Assembly: GCF_004365635.1 (NCBI RefSeq) | Contig: NZ_SOBH01000002.1 | Coordinates: 248,001 to 312,000, forward strand | Length of the DNA: 64,000 nucleotides | Origin: Litoreibacter halocynthiae | Lineage (GTDB): Bacteria > Pseudomonadota > Alphaproteobacteria > Rhodobacterales > Rhodobacteraceae | Reading direction: 5' to 3' | In this document: positions 9,430 to 18,225 of the stretch, in pieces | Layout of the letters: each line of letters starts with the position of its first letter | How positions within the stretch are numbered: position 1 is the stretch's first letter | The notes under the pieces: model-generated | What the model saw: only the letters and a program-made list of their open reading frames with translations | Told to the model about the DNA's origin: nothing | Databases searched by the model: none | Made by a program: the position numbers and the translations under genes

Positions 9430-10109
9430 GCGTCCACCAAAACCCCGTTTTCCAAACGCACCATGCGGTCCATCCGGCCCGCAAGCTCAAGGTTATGCGT
9501 GGCGATCAAGGCCGACAAGCCAGTGCTGCGCGCCAAAGCCATAAGCGCATCAAACACTTGATCCGAGGTTTTCGGATCAAGGTTGCCCGTCGGCTCGTCC
9601 GCCAGCAGCAAACCCGGTTTGTTGGCCAGCGCACGGCAGAAGGCCACGCGTTGTTGCTCCCCGCCCGACAATTCACCGGGACGGTGGGATGCACGTTCCG
9701 CAACGCCGACCTTGCCCAGCAAATCCATCCCATGCGCTTCGGCGTCGCGTTTGGACACGCCCGCCGCCAGTTGCGGCAGCACGATATTCTCCAGCGCGGT
9801 GAACTCCGGCAGCAGATGGTGGAACTGGTAGATGAACCCGATCTTGGAGCGTCGCGCGGCAGTGCGCGCGCGGTCACTTTTGCCGCTCAGGTCATCCCCT
9901 GCGATCACCACACGACCGGAATCAGGCGTGTCCAGCAACCCAGCAATATGCAGCAGCGTCGACTTGCCAGCCCCGGAGGGTGCCACCATAGCAACCACCT
10001 CGCCCGGTGCGACCTCCAGTTGAACACCACGCAGCACGGCAATCTCGTTTGGTTTACCCTTGTTGTAAACCTTCTCGACCCCGTCGATCAGCAAAGCCGC
10101 ATTACTCAT
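9426..10109 (-). CDS. lolD: Lipoprotein-releasing ABC transporter ATPase LolD
   Basis: ATP-binding subunit of the LolCDE machine, which extracts outer-membrane lipoproteins from the inner membrane and hands them to LolA. The 227 residues contain Walker [10 protein letters not shown] (43-51), the signature LSGGEQQR (147-154) and Walker B LLLADEP (167-173). The first residue of the P-loop is Ala rather than Gly, which is tolerated in MacB/LolD-type ATPases. Overlaps the end of the membrane-subunit gene by 8 bases, so the pair is one operon. Confidence 0.93.
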   Translation of the reverse strand: MSNAALLIDGVEKVYNKGKPNEIAVLRGVQLEVAPGEVVAMVAPSGAGKSTLLHIAGLLDTPDSGRVVIAGDDLSGKSDRARTAARRSKIGFIYQFHHLLPEFTALENIVLPQLAAGVSKRDAEAHGMDLLGKVGVAERASHRPGELSGGEQQRVAFCRALANKPGLLLADEPTGNLDPKTSDQVFDALMALARSTGLSALIATHNLELAGRMDRMVRLENGVLVDA

Positions 10110-11418
10110 AGCGCAAAGCCTCCACAGGGTTCATACGGGCCGCACGGCGGGCCGGAAAGATGGTGACCACAAAGCTGAGGAACAGCGACAGTGAGATTGC
10201 CGACAGCACGTCGCCCCATTCCAGCCGCGCCGGTAGTTTGGAAATCAGACGGATCGAAGGATCCCACACACCGCCCCCCGCGACCCAATTCACGACGCCG
10301 AAAATCTGGTCGATATAGATGGCGAACAGGCAGCCAAGGATCATGCCGAGAATGGTTCCGATCACGCCGATTGATGCACCGCAGATGAAGAACACCCGCA
10401 ACACCGAGCCTTCTGACAGCCCCATGGTGCGCAGGATACCAATGTCGCGTCCCTTGTTCTTCACCAGCATGATCAAGCCCGACACGATGTTCATCGACGC
10501 GATCAAGACCAGCACCGAAAGGATCAGGAACATCACGTTGTCCTCCATCTCAAGCGCGTTCAAGAACGCGCCGGAGCTGTCTTGCCATGTCCAGAGCAGC
10601 GCCCCCTCGCCCGCAGCCGAGAGCAACGCACGCTCATGTTTTCCGACGTTTTCGGGGTCATCGAGGATCACCTCGATCTCGTCCGCCACGCCTTCGCGAT
10701 TGAAATATTCTTGCGCCTTGTCGAAGGGCATATAGACCCGCGTGCGATCGATGTCGTAGCGGCCCACTTGGAAAATGTAGACCACCTCAAACGCCACAAT
10801 GCGAGGTGAGGTGCCAAAGGCAGTTTTAGTGCCGTTGGGCGAAATCAGTTTGACCTTGTCGCCGACGGACACACCCAGACTGCGGGCGACCCCCCAGCCA
10901 ATCGCGATGGTCATGCCGTTATTGGCCACGCCAAACTGTGCAATATCACCCAGCTTTTGTTCAGGCTCTGCCACACGACGCACACCAAACAGATCATCGG
11001 CACGGATTCCGTAAACCTCGGCTGCGGCATTGCCACCTGATGTCGCGGCCGCCATGACCTGCCCCTTCACCAGTGGCGCGGCACTCACCACACCATCGGC
11101 CTTGGCCATCTTGGCTGTCAGCCCGTCATAGTCCTGAATAACGCGGGCATAGGTCCCCGTCTCGCTGGTCTGACCCGACGAGTACACCGTGACATGGGCA
11201 TTCGCGCCCAAAATCGTGTCGACAAATTCATACCGGAAGCCCGAACGCACAGCCAAAGTGATAATCAATGCGGCCACGGCCAGCGTGATGCCGACCAAGC
11301 TGATCCACGTCATCACTGAAACGCCGCCTTCGGCACGTTTGGCGCGCAGGTAGCGCCACGCGATCATCCATTCGAATCCCGCAAACGGGGGGGTAGAGGT
11401 GGGGCTGTTGCTGCTCAA
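10102..11418 (-). CDS. lolC: Lipoprotein-releasing permease subunit LolC/LolE
   Basis: Inner-membrane subunit of LolCDE. One helix near the N-terminus (after [16 protein letters not shown]) precedes a large periplasmic MacB-like domain (about residues 60-270). Three C-terminal helices form the FtsX domain and include [20 protein letters not shown]. Alphaproteobacteria often have one LolC/E gene. The start is placed at TTG 11418 because a GGAGAG ribosome-binding site lies just upstream and the product (438 residues) then fits the family; the open frame extends to 11589 but encodes an Arg-rich stretch unlike the family. Confidence 0.9.
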   Translation of the reverse strand: MSSNSPTSTPPFAGFEWMIAWRYLRAKRAEGGVSVMTWISLVGITLAVAALIITLAVRSGFRYEFVDTILGANAHVTVYSSGQTSETGTYARVIQDYDGLTAKMAKADGVVSAAPLVKGQVMAAATSGGNAAAEVYGIRADDLFGVRRVAEPEQKLGDIAQFGVANNGMTIAIGWGVARSLGVSVGDKVKLISPNGTKTAFGTSPRIVAFEVVYIFQVGRYDIDRTRVYMPFDKAQEYFNREGVADEIEVILDDPENVGKHERALLSAAGEGALLWTWQDSSGAFLNALEMEDNVMFLILSVLVLIASMNIVSGLIMLVKNKGRDIGILRTMGLSEGSVLRVFFICGASIGVIGTILGMILGCLFAIYIDQIFGVVNWVAGGGVWDPSIRLISKLPARLEWGDVLSAISLSLFLSFVVTIFPARRAARMNPVEALRYE

Positions 11419-11762
11419 CGGCGCTCTCCGGCTTTGAGTTTTGCCGCCACGTTTGCGCTGATCGCGATAGAGGGTCAAGCCTTGAGAGGCGACATGTTGC
11501 CGAAGCCTAGGCACACTGAACAGAACCGCTCTCGAAGCTGCCCTGCGGTCAATTTGCCCGAAAACCAACCACATTTTGGCGAAATTCACCGCCGCACGAC
11601 CGGATTTATCGTGGAATTTCAGCAGAATCGACTAAACTCACTGGTGAGAGACGATAGAAAAACTCGACCGCAGACACGCGCTGAGGCCTTCAAACTAGAA
11701 GCCAGAAGTCTCTCGCCAAGGCGCAAAGCTAACAAAGAGCGGTCGCAATGGGAGACAGTATT
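11419..11762. other. 344-base gap between lolC and usp
   Basis: Non-coding region between divergent genes, so promoters for both must lie here. I see no convincing -35/-10 pair, FNR-type box or strong inverted repeat. The plus-strand open frame through it (11434-11781) encodes a low-complexity, Arg-rich product and is judged spurious. Confidence 0.5.
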
Positions 11763-12200
11763 ATGTCAACTAAATTGGTAATTGGCCTGGATGGGCACAG
11801 CTCTGGGGAGCGCGCGCTAGAGTTCGCGAAGACCCTGGCAGGCCAGATTGATGCCTGCGAGTTGCTCGTGGTCTATGTTATTGAATGGTCGCCTTATTCC
11901 TTCCAAACCGCCGAAGAAAACGCCCAGCGTCACAAGCGCCGCGAAGAGGAAATCTCGACTGCCCAAGATCGCGTCGTGACCCCTGCGGTCAAATCACTGA
12001 CCGATAGCGGACTGACAGCCACCGGACGCGTGCGTCACGGCAACGTCGCCGACACTTTGAACGACATCGCCAAAGAGGCCGGTGCCACGCAGATTATCGT
12101 CGGTCGCTCCACTGAATCAGGCCTGTCCAAGCGCATCTTTGGCAGCTCAACCGCGAACCTCGTGATGGAGGCCAGCGTGCCCGTCACGGTCGTCAATTAA
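11763..12200 (+). CDS. Universal stress protein (UspA family)
   Basis: The 145 residues form one Usp domain. The C-terminal nucleotide-binding signature reads GRSTESGLSKRIFGSS. Compared with the canonical G-2x-G-9x-G-S pattern, the second Gly is Thr, while the last Gly-Ser pair is kept, so ATP binding is possible but not certain. The ATG at 11763 is preferred to one at 11748 because GGGAGAC stands 6-8 bases before it. The symporter gene follows after 10 bases, suggesting joint expression under nutrient or energy stress (inference). Confidence 0.9.
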   Translation: MSTKLVIGLDGHSSGERALEFAKTLAGQIDACELLVVYVIEWSPYSFQTAEENAQRHKRREEEISTAQDRVVTPAVKSLTDSGLTATGRVRHGNVADTLNDIAKEAGATQIIVGRSTESGLSKRIFGSSTANLVMEASVPVTVVN

Positions 12201-12210
12201 GGGGGCTGAC

Positions 12211-13764
12211 ATGAAACGATTTACCCAAGCCGCGGCCTCTGCCGCATTGCTGGCAGTCACTGCCGGCCCCGCTTTGGCGCAGGAGGCCGCAAGCCTCGAC
12301 GCCCGTGTAAACGCTGCTTTTGCAGCCGCAACGGGCCCCTTCGTCAACTTCATCTTCGCGCCACTTCCCGGTACGGCGTTTCCATGGATCGTGTTGTGGC
12401 TAGTCGTCGCGGCATCCATCTTCACCATCTATTTCGGCTTCGTCCAGTTCCGCTTCTTCAGCCATGCGATCAGTCTGGTGAAAGGGGATTACTCCGACCC
12501 GAATGACGCAGGCGAGGTGAGCCACTTCCAAGCTCTGGCAACTGCCCTTTCAGGCACCGTGGGACTTGGGAACATCGCAGGTGTTGCCGTGGCCGTTGGT
12601 ATCGGCGGGCCGGGGGCTACGTTCTGGATGATCCTTGCGGGTCTTCTGGGCATGGCGTCCAAGTTCACCGAATGTACGTTAGGCGTGAAATACCGCAACG
12701 AATACCCCGACGGCACCGTCTCGGGTGGTCCGATGTACTACATTTCAAAGGGCTTTACCGAACTGGGTCTGCCGGGCGGTAAAATCCTAGCGGTGCTGTT
12801 CTCGGTCTTCTGTATCCTTGGTGCGTTGGGTGGCGGGAACATGTTCCAAGCCAATCAGGCACATGCTCAAATCTCGGGCATCGTGGGCGACTACCCTGGC
12901 TGGATCACAGGTGTGATCTTTGCAGCCGTGGTGTTTGTGGTGATCGTGGGTGGCGTGAAATCCATCGCGGCAGTGACCGAGAAAGTGGTTCCCTTCATGG
13001 GCATCCTCTATGTCGGCGCGGCACTGGTAATCCTGATCGTCAACTACGACAAAATCGGTTGGGCCTTCGGCCAAATCTTCGCAGGGGCCTTCACCGGTCT
13101 GGGCGTGGCAGGCGGCTTTGTCGGGGCGCTGATACAGGGGTTCAAACGGGCCGCCTTCTCGAACGAGGCGGGCGTTGGCTCTGCGGCGATTGCCCACTCT
13201 GCGGTGAAAACCAAAGAACCGATCACCGAAGGCTTCGTGTCCTTGCTGGAGCCGCTGATCGACACCGTCGTCATCTGTACCATGACCGCTTTGGTCATCG
13301 TGATCTCGCAACAGCTGATCGTCGATCCGGCAACGGGCAACTATATGCTCAACGAAGCGGGCAGTGCGATTGCAACCGTAGACGGCAACAGCGGCGTGGC
13401 ATTGACCTCGGCGGCATTCGGGTCAGCTATCAGCTGGTTCCCGTATGTGCTGGCGATTGCCGTGGTCTTGTTCGCCTTCTCGACCATGATCTCGTGGAGC
13501 TACTACGGACTGAAAGCATGGACCTACCTGTTCGGCGAGGGCAAAACCTCCGAGCTGGTGTTCAAGCTGATCTTCTGCGTGTTCATCGTGATCGGTGCGG
13601 CGGCCTCGCTTGGACCGGTTATCGACTTCTCCGACGCGGCGATCTTCGCCATGGCGGTGGTCAACATCTTCTGCCTCTACTTCCTGATGAAGCTGGTCCG
13701 CAAGGAGCTCGCCTCCTACAGCGCCCGTCTGAAATCGGGCGAGATCAAGAAGTTCGTCCACTAA
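12211..13764 (+). CDS. Sodium:alanine/glycine symporter (AGCS family)
   Basis: Inner-membrane Na+-coupled amino-acid importer, 517 residues. The N-terminal 23 residues look like a cleavable signal peptide ending in ALAQ, seen in marine alphaproteobacterial members, and about ten helices follow. The family signature lies in SGTVGLGNIAGVAVAVG (about residues 108-124), with NEAGVGSAAIAHS further on. The substrate is probably alanine or glycine. A strong GGGGG ribosome-binding site lies 7 bases upstream, and a terminator follows 22 bases after the stop. Confidence 0.92.
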   Translation: MKRFTQAAASAALLAVTAGPALAQEAASLDARVNAAFAAATGPFVNFIFAPLPGTAFPWIVLWLVVAASIFTIYFGFVQFRFFSHAISLVKGDYSDPNDAGEVSHFQALATALSGTVGLGNIAGVAVAVGIGGPGATFWMILAGLLGMASKFTECTLGVKYRNEYPDGTVSGGPMYYISKGFTELGLPGGKILAVLFSVFCILGALGGGNMFQANQAHAQISGIVGDYPGWITGVIFAAVVFVVIVGGVKSIAAVTEKVVPFMGILYVGAALVILIVNYDKIGWAFGQIFAGAFTGLGVAGGFVGALIQGFKRAAFSNEAGVGSAAIAHSAVKTKEPITEGFVSLLEPLIDTVVICTMTALVIVISQQLIVDPATGNYMLNEAGSAIATVDGNSGVALTSAAFGSAISWFPYVLAIAVVLFAFSTMISWSYYGLKAWTYLFGEGKTSELVFKLIFCVFIVIGAAASLGPVIDFSDAAIFAMAVVNIFCLYFLMKLVRKELASYSARLKSGEIKKFVH

Positions 13765-13785
13765 GCAGCCGTCATAAATCTGAAC

Positions 13786-13812
13786 AGGGGCGCCTCAGGG
13801 CGCCCCTTTTTT
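13786..13812 (+). terminator. Rho-independent terminator of usp-symporter operon
   Basis: Perfect 9-bp stem AGGGGCGCC / GGCGCCCCT (13786-13794 and 13799-13807) with loop TCAG, followed by a run of T (13807-13812). Confidence 0.9.
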
Positions 13813-13957
13813 GTTGGATCAGACGTCAACGACCTGCATTGGAAGCGCAATGCCGAATAACAACCCGCCGATATTCTAGGCCGTAAGCCATAACGGCACG
13901 GCATTATGCCAGCGCCGTGGTTATCCCACAGCTAATCGAGAGTTTCATATGGCTCGA

Positions 13958-15295
13958 TCAGTGATTATCGTAAATCGCCGCCACTTTCTTCACCGCTTCT
14001 TCCGGAGACAGCTCCTCGCTTTCGCCGGTGCGGCGGGAGGTCAGTTCGACCACGCCGTTTTTCAGCCCACGCGGGCCGACGGTGATGCGCCATGGCAGGC
14101 CGATCAGGTCCATGGTGGCGAACTTGCCCCCTGCCCGTTCGTCGCGGTCGTCATAGAGCGGCTCAAGGCCCAGAGCGGTCAGTGCCTTGTACAGCGACTC
14201 GCACGCCGCATCCGCCTCATCATCGCCCTGCTTGAGGTTGACAATTCCGACATGGAACGGTGTGACGCCCTCCGGCCAGATGATGCCCTTGTCGTCATGG
14301 CTGGCCTCGATAATCGCGCCCAGAAGGCGGGAAACGCCGATGCCGTGCGACCCCATGTGAACCGGCACGGGCTTGCCGTCCGGCCCCTGAACGGTGGCTT
14401 TCATCGCCTCGGAATACTTGGTGCCGAAGTAGAATATCTGGCCAACTTCGATGCCACGGGCGGTCTTGCGGCGCGCTTCGGGAATGGCATTGAATAGCGC
14501 CTCGTCATGGGTCTCGTCTGTGCGGGCATATTTCGTGGTGAATTCTTCCATCACGCCAGCGCATTGCTCGACATTGTCATAGTCGATCTCGCGGTCGCCG
14601 AAAGTCAGATCGGTTACGGCGCTGTCATAGAACACCTCGGACTCGCCCGTGTCTGCCAGCACGAGGAATTCATGAGTGTCGTCGCCGCCAATCGGGCCGC
14701 TATCCGCACGCATCGGGATTGCTTGCAGCCCCATGCGCTCGTAGGTGCGCAGGTAGCTCACCAGATGGCGGTTATAGGCATGCATCGCGTCTTCTTTGGT
14801 CAGATCGAAGTTATATCCGTCCTTCATGTAAAACTCACGGCCCCGCATGACACCGAACCGTGGCCGCACCTCGTCGCGGAATTTCCACTGGATCTGATAC
14901 ATGGTCAGCGGCAGGTCTTTGTAGCTGCCGACATGTGCGCGGAAGATGTCGGTAATCAATTCTTCGGCCGTGGGCGTGAACAGCATATCGCGGTCGTGGC
15001 GATCCTTGATGCGCAGCATCTCTTCGCCGTAATCGTCGTACCGTCCGCTTTCACGCCACAGATCCGCTGATTGGATCGTCGGCATCAGCATCGGCAGATG
15101 CCCCGCCCGCGCCTGCTCTTCATGAACGATATTTTCAATCTTTTTCAGGACCTTGTAACCCAAAGGCAGCCACGAATAGATACCGGCGGAGGACTGCTTT
15201 ATCATACCCGCACGCAGCATATAGCGGTGCGACACGATCTGCGCTTCCGAGGGGGTTTCTTTCAGGACGGGCAGGAAATAGCGGGACATGCGCAT
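13958..15295 (-). CDS. proS: Prolyl-tRNA synthetase, short alphaproteobacterial type
   Basis: Class II aminoacyl-tRNA synthetase charging tRNA-Pro. At 445 residues it is the short form: the catalytic core (motif 1 around [19 protein letters not shown]; motif 2 around [15 protein letters not shown]; motif 3 around [12 protein letters not shown]) is joined directly to the anticodon-binding domain, without the editing insertion of the E. coli enzyme. This is usual in alphaproteobacteria, where free-standing editing proteins can compensate. The start MRMSRYFLP matches family N-termini; the longer frame (to 15358) does not. Confidence 0.94.
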   Translation of the reverse strand: MRMSRYFLPVLKETPSEAQIVSHRYMLRAGMIKQSSAGIYSWLPLGYKVLKKIENIVHEEQARAGHLPMLMPTIQSADLWRESGRYDDYGEEMLRIKDRHDRDMLFTPTAEELITDIFRAHVGSYKDLPLTMYQIQWKFRDEVRPRFGVMRGREFYMKDGYNFDLTKEDAMHAYNRHLVSYLRTYERMGLQAIPMRADSGPIGGDDTHEFLVLADTGESEVFYDSAVTDLTFGDREIDYDNVEQCAGVMEEFTTKYARTDETHDEALFNAIPEARRKTARGIEVGQIFYFGTKYSEAMKATVQGPDGKPVPVHMGSHGIGVSRLLGAIIEASHDDKGIIWPEGVTPFHVGIVNLKQGDDEADAACESLYKALTALGLEPLYDDRDERAGGKFATMDLIGLPWRITVGPRGLKNGVVELTSRRTGESEELSPEEAVKKVAAIYDNH

Positions 15296-15402
15296 GGGTA
15301 CTGGGTCTCTCTCATGAGTGGTTACCCACGAGTTACGCCAATGCCCGCCCCTTGCCAAGTTGGGGCGCGCGGTTTTTCAATATTTGTGGATGGTACGCGC
15401 GA

Positions 15403-16965
15403 TTAGGAAACCAACGTCTCCGCGTCCAGCGACGACGCAAGCGAGGCGAACCGCGCCTGCGCCACTTCCCCGAACAAGGCTTTGGTATCGGGGTGCAACT
15501 TCAGTTTCAGCAATCGCTTCTTCGGGTGCCACTTCAGCTGCCCCATCAATTCGGGCCGTTGCACCGAGAACATCGCCCCGAACCGCATGGCCTTGCCCAA
15601 CACTTCCGCGTCACGCAATTCGCGTTCGGACAACAGGTCGAACAACTCTTGAAAATGGGTGCCGGAGCGAGAGTTTTTATATCGGTGCAGCAAGGCGGTC
15701 CCGAGGAAAATGCGCCCCGGATGGTCCAGCCCGCCCAGATTTGCACGGGTTGCGTTGTCGAAACACACCTCGGCACGGTAGTCGGGATGCGCGCGCCAGC
15801 TGACGTCATGCAGTAAGCAAGCCGCCTTCACCAGTCGGATGCGTTCGGGGGACGCTTTATCAAAGAGCGGCTCGATAAACCGGTACAGAAACTTCCCGAA
15901 CCCCGGAATGCGCGCGTTCATAGCCTCGTCATAGCGACAGGCCTCGATCAACGGGTCACGGCGCTTCAACTCGAACGGCATTTGTTCGTAAAGCAGCCCC
16001 TCGCGGATACCATAGCTGGAGACCGCGACGGATTTGGGTTTAAACCTCTGGATCAAGGACTTAAGAACCTGTGACGCGATTGGCACAAGCCGCATACGCG
16101 CCTCGGAATTGCCGGTCATCGACCGCAACTCGTCGACGGAATACTTGTTGATCCATTTGACAGTTTGCAGGATGGATTTGGCAGTCATCCGGTATTCATG
16201 CAGCACTTTCAGCGGGTAGCCGCGACGCTCCATATCCAACCGCGCAATCGCCCGCCACGAACCACCGACAAGGAACAAGGTCTCGTAATCGCCATCAATC
16301 TGCACCCGAAGATCATCAAGCGTCTCGTCGATCAACACCTTGCGGGCCTTTGCTCCACCCTTCATGCTCATCAGCTTCAACGGGCCGATTTGCGAAGATA
16401 CACGGCGCCCGACAACCCCGTCGCCAAGCTCCGCCAGCTCCATGGAAGAGCCGCCGATATCGCACATCAACCCGCGTGCTTCGGGCCAGCCCAGAAACAC
16501 CCCTTGCGCCGACAAACGTGCCTCTTCGACACCTTCGGCAACCCACAGGCTCAATCCGGTTTCACGAGCGACTTCGGCACGAAACTCAGCACCATCCGAC
16601 GCGTCGCGAACGGCTGCGGTGGCAACACAGGTCATCGGTGACACGCCCATGCCCTTTGCCAACAATGCAAAGCGCCTTAACGCCGCCAGCGCGCGGTCGC
16701 GGCCTTCGGGGTTCAAGTGCCCGGTCTCGGACAAACCGGCACCCAATCCCGCCATGACTTTCTCGTTGAAGAAATATGCAGGGCTGCGCGCAGCCCCGTC
16801 AAACACCACCATCCGCACCGAGTTGGAGCCCACGTCGATGGCTCCCACCCGCTTCAGCGCCTTGGATTTTGGGTCGTTGAACAGGGGGCGCCCAAAGGGG
16901 CCGTCTTCGTCGTGATATCCGTCCAAAGCTCGTCTCGCTGCCGGTTCTTGCGTTCGCCGCGACAA
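15403..16965 (-). CDS. ppx: Ppx/GppA exopolyphosphatase
   Basis: Hydrolyses inorganic polyphosphate from the chain end and/or pppGpp. The 520 residues have the ASKHA ATPase-like fold: IDVGSNSVRMVVFDG (about residues 43-57, phosphate 1 loop) and DIGGSSMELAEL (phosphate 2 loop). A C-terminal HD-like helical part (HDVSWRAHPDYR) follows. The start is uncertain: the frame opens with TTG at 16965, a further TTG lies 13 codons in, and neither has a good ribosome-binding site. It sits near ppk, separated by the oppositely oriented YeeE gene, so polyphosphate synthesis and breakdown are neighbours. Confidence 0.88.
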   Translation of the reverse strand: MSRRTQEPAARRALDGYHDEDGPFGRPLFNDPKSKALKRVGAIDVGSNSVRMVVFDGAARSPAYFFNEKVMAGLGAGLSETGHLNPEGRDRALAALRRFALLAKGMGVSPMTCVATAAVRDASDGAEFRAEVARETGLSLWVAEGVEEARLSAQGVFLGWPEARGLMCDIGGSSMELAELGDGVVGRRVSSQIGPLKLMSMKGGAKARKVLIDETLDDLRVQIDGDYETLFLVGGSWRAIARLDMERRGYPLKVLHEYRMTAKSILQTVKWINKYSVDELRSMTGNSEARMRLVPIASQVLKSLIQRFKPKSVAVSSYGIREGLLYEQMPFELKRRDPLIEACRYDEAMNARIPGFGKFLYRFIEPLFDKASPERIRLVKAACLLHDVSWRAHPDYRAEVCFDNATRANLGGLDHPGRIFLGTALLHRYKNSRSGTHFQELFDLLSERELRDAEVLGKAMRFGAMFSVQRPELMGQLKWHPKKRLLKLKLHPDTKALFGEVAQARFASLASSLDAETLVS

Positions 16966-17126
16966 TGGCGGCTGGCAGGGCGCGGCGTCAATGCGAAAGG
17001 GGCGATAAAGGAACCAAGAAGAGGAATGCGCGACGAAAGCAGCACGCGTTAGAGGCGCGGATGCTCATTTGGGAATTATTTCCCACTAATCGCGGATTTT
17101 TACTCATCCCGTTCCATTTTGCCCAT

Positions 17127-17166
17127 TTGACAGCAGGTCATTTAGGCAGATATCCCGCACGGGATT
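17127..17166 (+). promoter_or_regulatory. Promoter with palindrome upstream of the YeeE gene
   Basis: A consensus -35 TTGACA (17127-17132) is followed after 17-18 bases by ATATCC/TATCCC (17150-17156). A perfect palindrome ATCCCG-CA-CGGGAT (17152-17165) overlaps the -10 and start region, in a position suited to a repressor. The gene starts at 17182 with TTGGAGAG as ribosome-binding site. Confidence 0.6.
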
Positions 17167-17181
17167 AATTGGAGAGACTCG

Positions 17182-18225
17182 ATGCTGTTGGAAACCTACG
17201 ATTGGGGCCTTGAAGCCCGCACATTGCAATTGCTGTTCGGGCTGGGCCTTGGCCTTGTCTTCGGCGTTGCGGCACAAATCTCACGGTTCTGCCTGCGCCG
17301 CGCAGTCGCCGTCGACAGCGAAGACCGTGGGTCAGCGGGTGCCGTATGGCTCACCGCCTTCGCGACAGCGATCCTCGGCTTCCAACTGGCCAGTGCTTAC
17401 GGCTTCATCGCCATCGAGGATCACCGCTTCCTTGCAACCGATCTCGCTGTCCTTGCCATCGTCATCGGCGGCATCGCCTTCGGGGCGGGCATGGTTCTGA
17501 CACGCGGCTGCGTCTCCCGCCTGACGGTACTCAGCGCCACCGGCAACATGCGTGCCGCCACGGTACTGATCATCTTCGCTATTACCGCGCACGCCATGCT
17601 GAAAGGCGTGTTGTCACCCGTTCGTACCGCTCTGGGCTCTGTCACCATCGACCTGCCCTTCGCCTCCATCGCGGAGCTGTCAGGTGGTGCGGCCCTCAGC
17701 GGCGCGGTTGCCGTCATCGCCGCCGCTTGGTTGATCCAGCGCTTCCGTCCGTCTTGGCACCATGTGGCACTTGGCGTAGTCATCGGCCTTGTCCCTGTCC
17801 TAGGCTGGGCCACTACGAGCGTGCTGCTGTTCGACGAATTCGACCCGCTTGCGATCCAATCCGCCGCCTTTACGCTGCCGTGGTCCGATACGCTGTTTTG
17901 GGTAATCGCCTCCACTGCGGTCCCGGCTGGCTTCGGCACGGGCTTTATCGGTGGCATCCTGTTTGGCAGTTTCGCCAGCGCAGCCTTGCGCGGTGAATTG
18001 CAAACCGCGTCCTTCGAAAGCGCCGCACAAACAGGCCGCTACGCCTTGGGCGCGGTCTTGATGGGGTTCGGGGGCGTGTTGGCTGGCGGTTGCACCGTGG
18101 GTGCAGGTCTCAGCGGCTCGGCCTCCCTGAGCATCGCCGCACTGGTTGCGTTGGTCAGCATCGTTGCCGGTGCTTGGGCCACCAGCCGCGCTCTGTCACC
18201 TAATGCGGTGGCCGTCCCCGCTTAA
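17182..18225 (+). CDS. YeeE/YedE family membrane transporter (sulfur compound uptake, TsuA-like)
   Basis: Inner-membrane protein of 347 residues with about nine hydrophobic segments and an internal two-fold repeat. It carries the family's conserved cysteine motifs: SRFCLRRA (about 30-37), TRGCVSRL (about 110-117) and AGGCTVGAGLSG (about 298-309). In the structurally known thiosulfate transporter TsuA such cysteines line the uptake pathway, so thiosulfate or another reduced sulfur species is the likely substrate (inference). A promoter with a palindrome lies just upstream, so expression is probably regulated. Its stop overlaps the end of ppk by 4 bases. Confidence 0.85.
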   Translation: MLLETYDWGLEARTLQLLFGLGLGLVFGVAAQISRFCLRRAVAVDSEDRGSAGAVWLTAFATAILGFQLASAYGFIAIEDHRFLATDLAVLAIVIGGIAFGAGMVLTRGCVSRLTVLSATGNMRAATVLIIFAITAHAMLKGVLSPVRTALGSVTIDLPFASIAELSGGAALSGAVAVIAAAWLIQRFRPSWHHVALGVVIGLVPVLGWATTSVLLFDEFDPLAIQSAAFTLPWSDTLFWVIASTAVPAGFGTGFIGGILFGSFASAALRGELQTASFESAAQTGRYALGAVLMGFGGVLAGGCTVGAGLSGSASLSIAALVALVSIVAGAWATSRALSPNAVAVPA

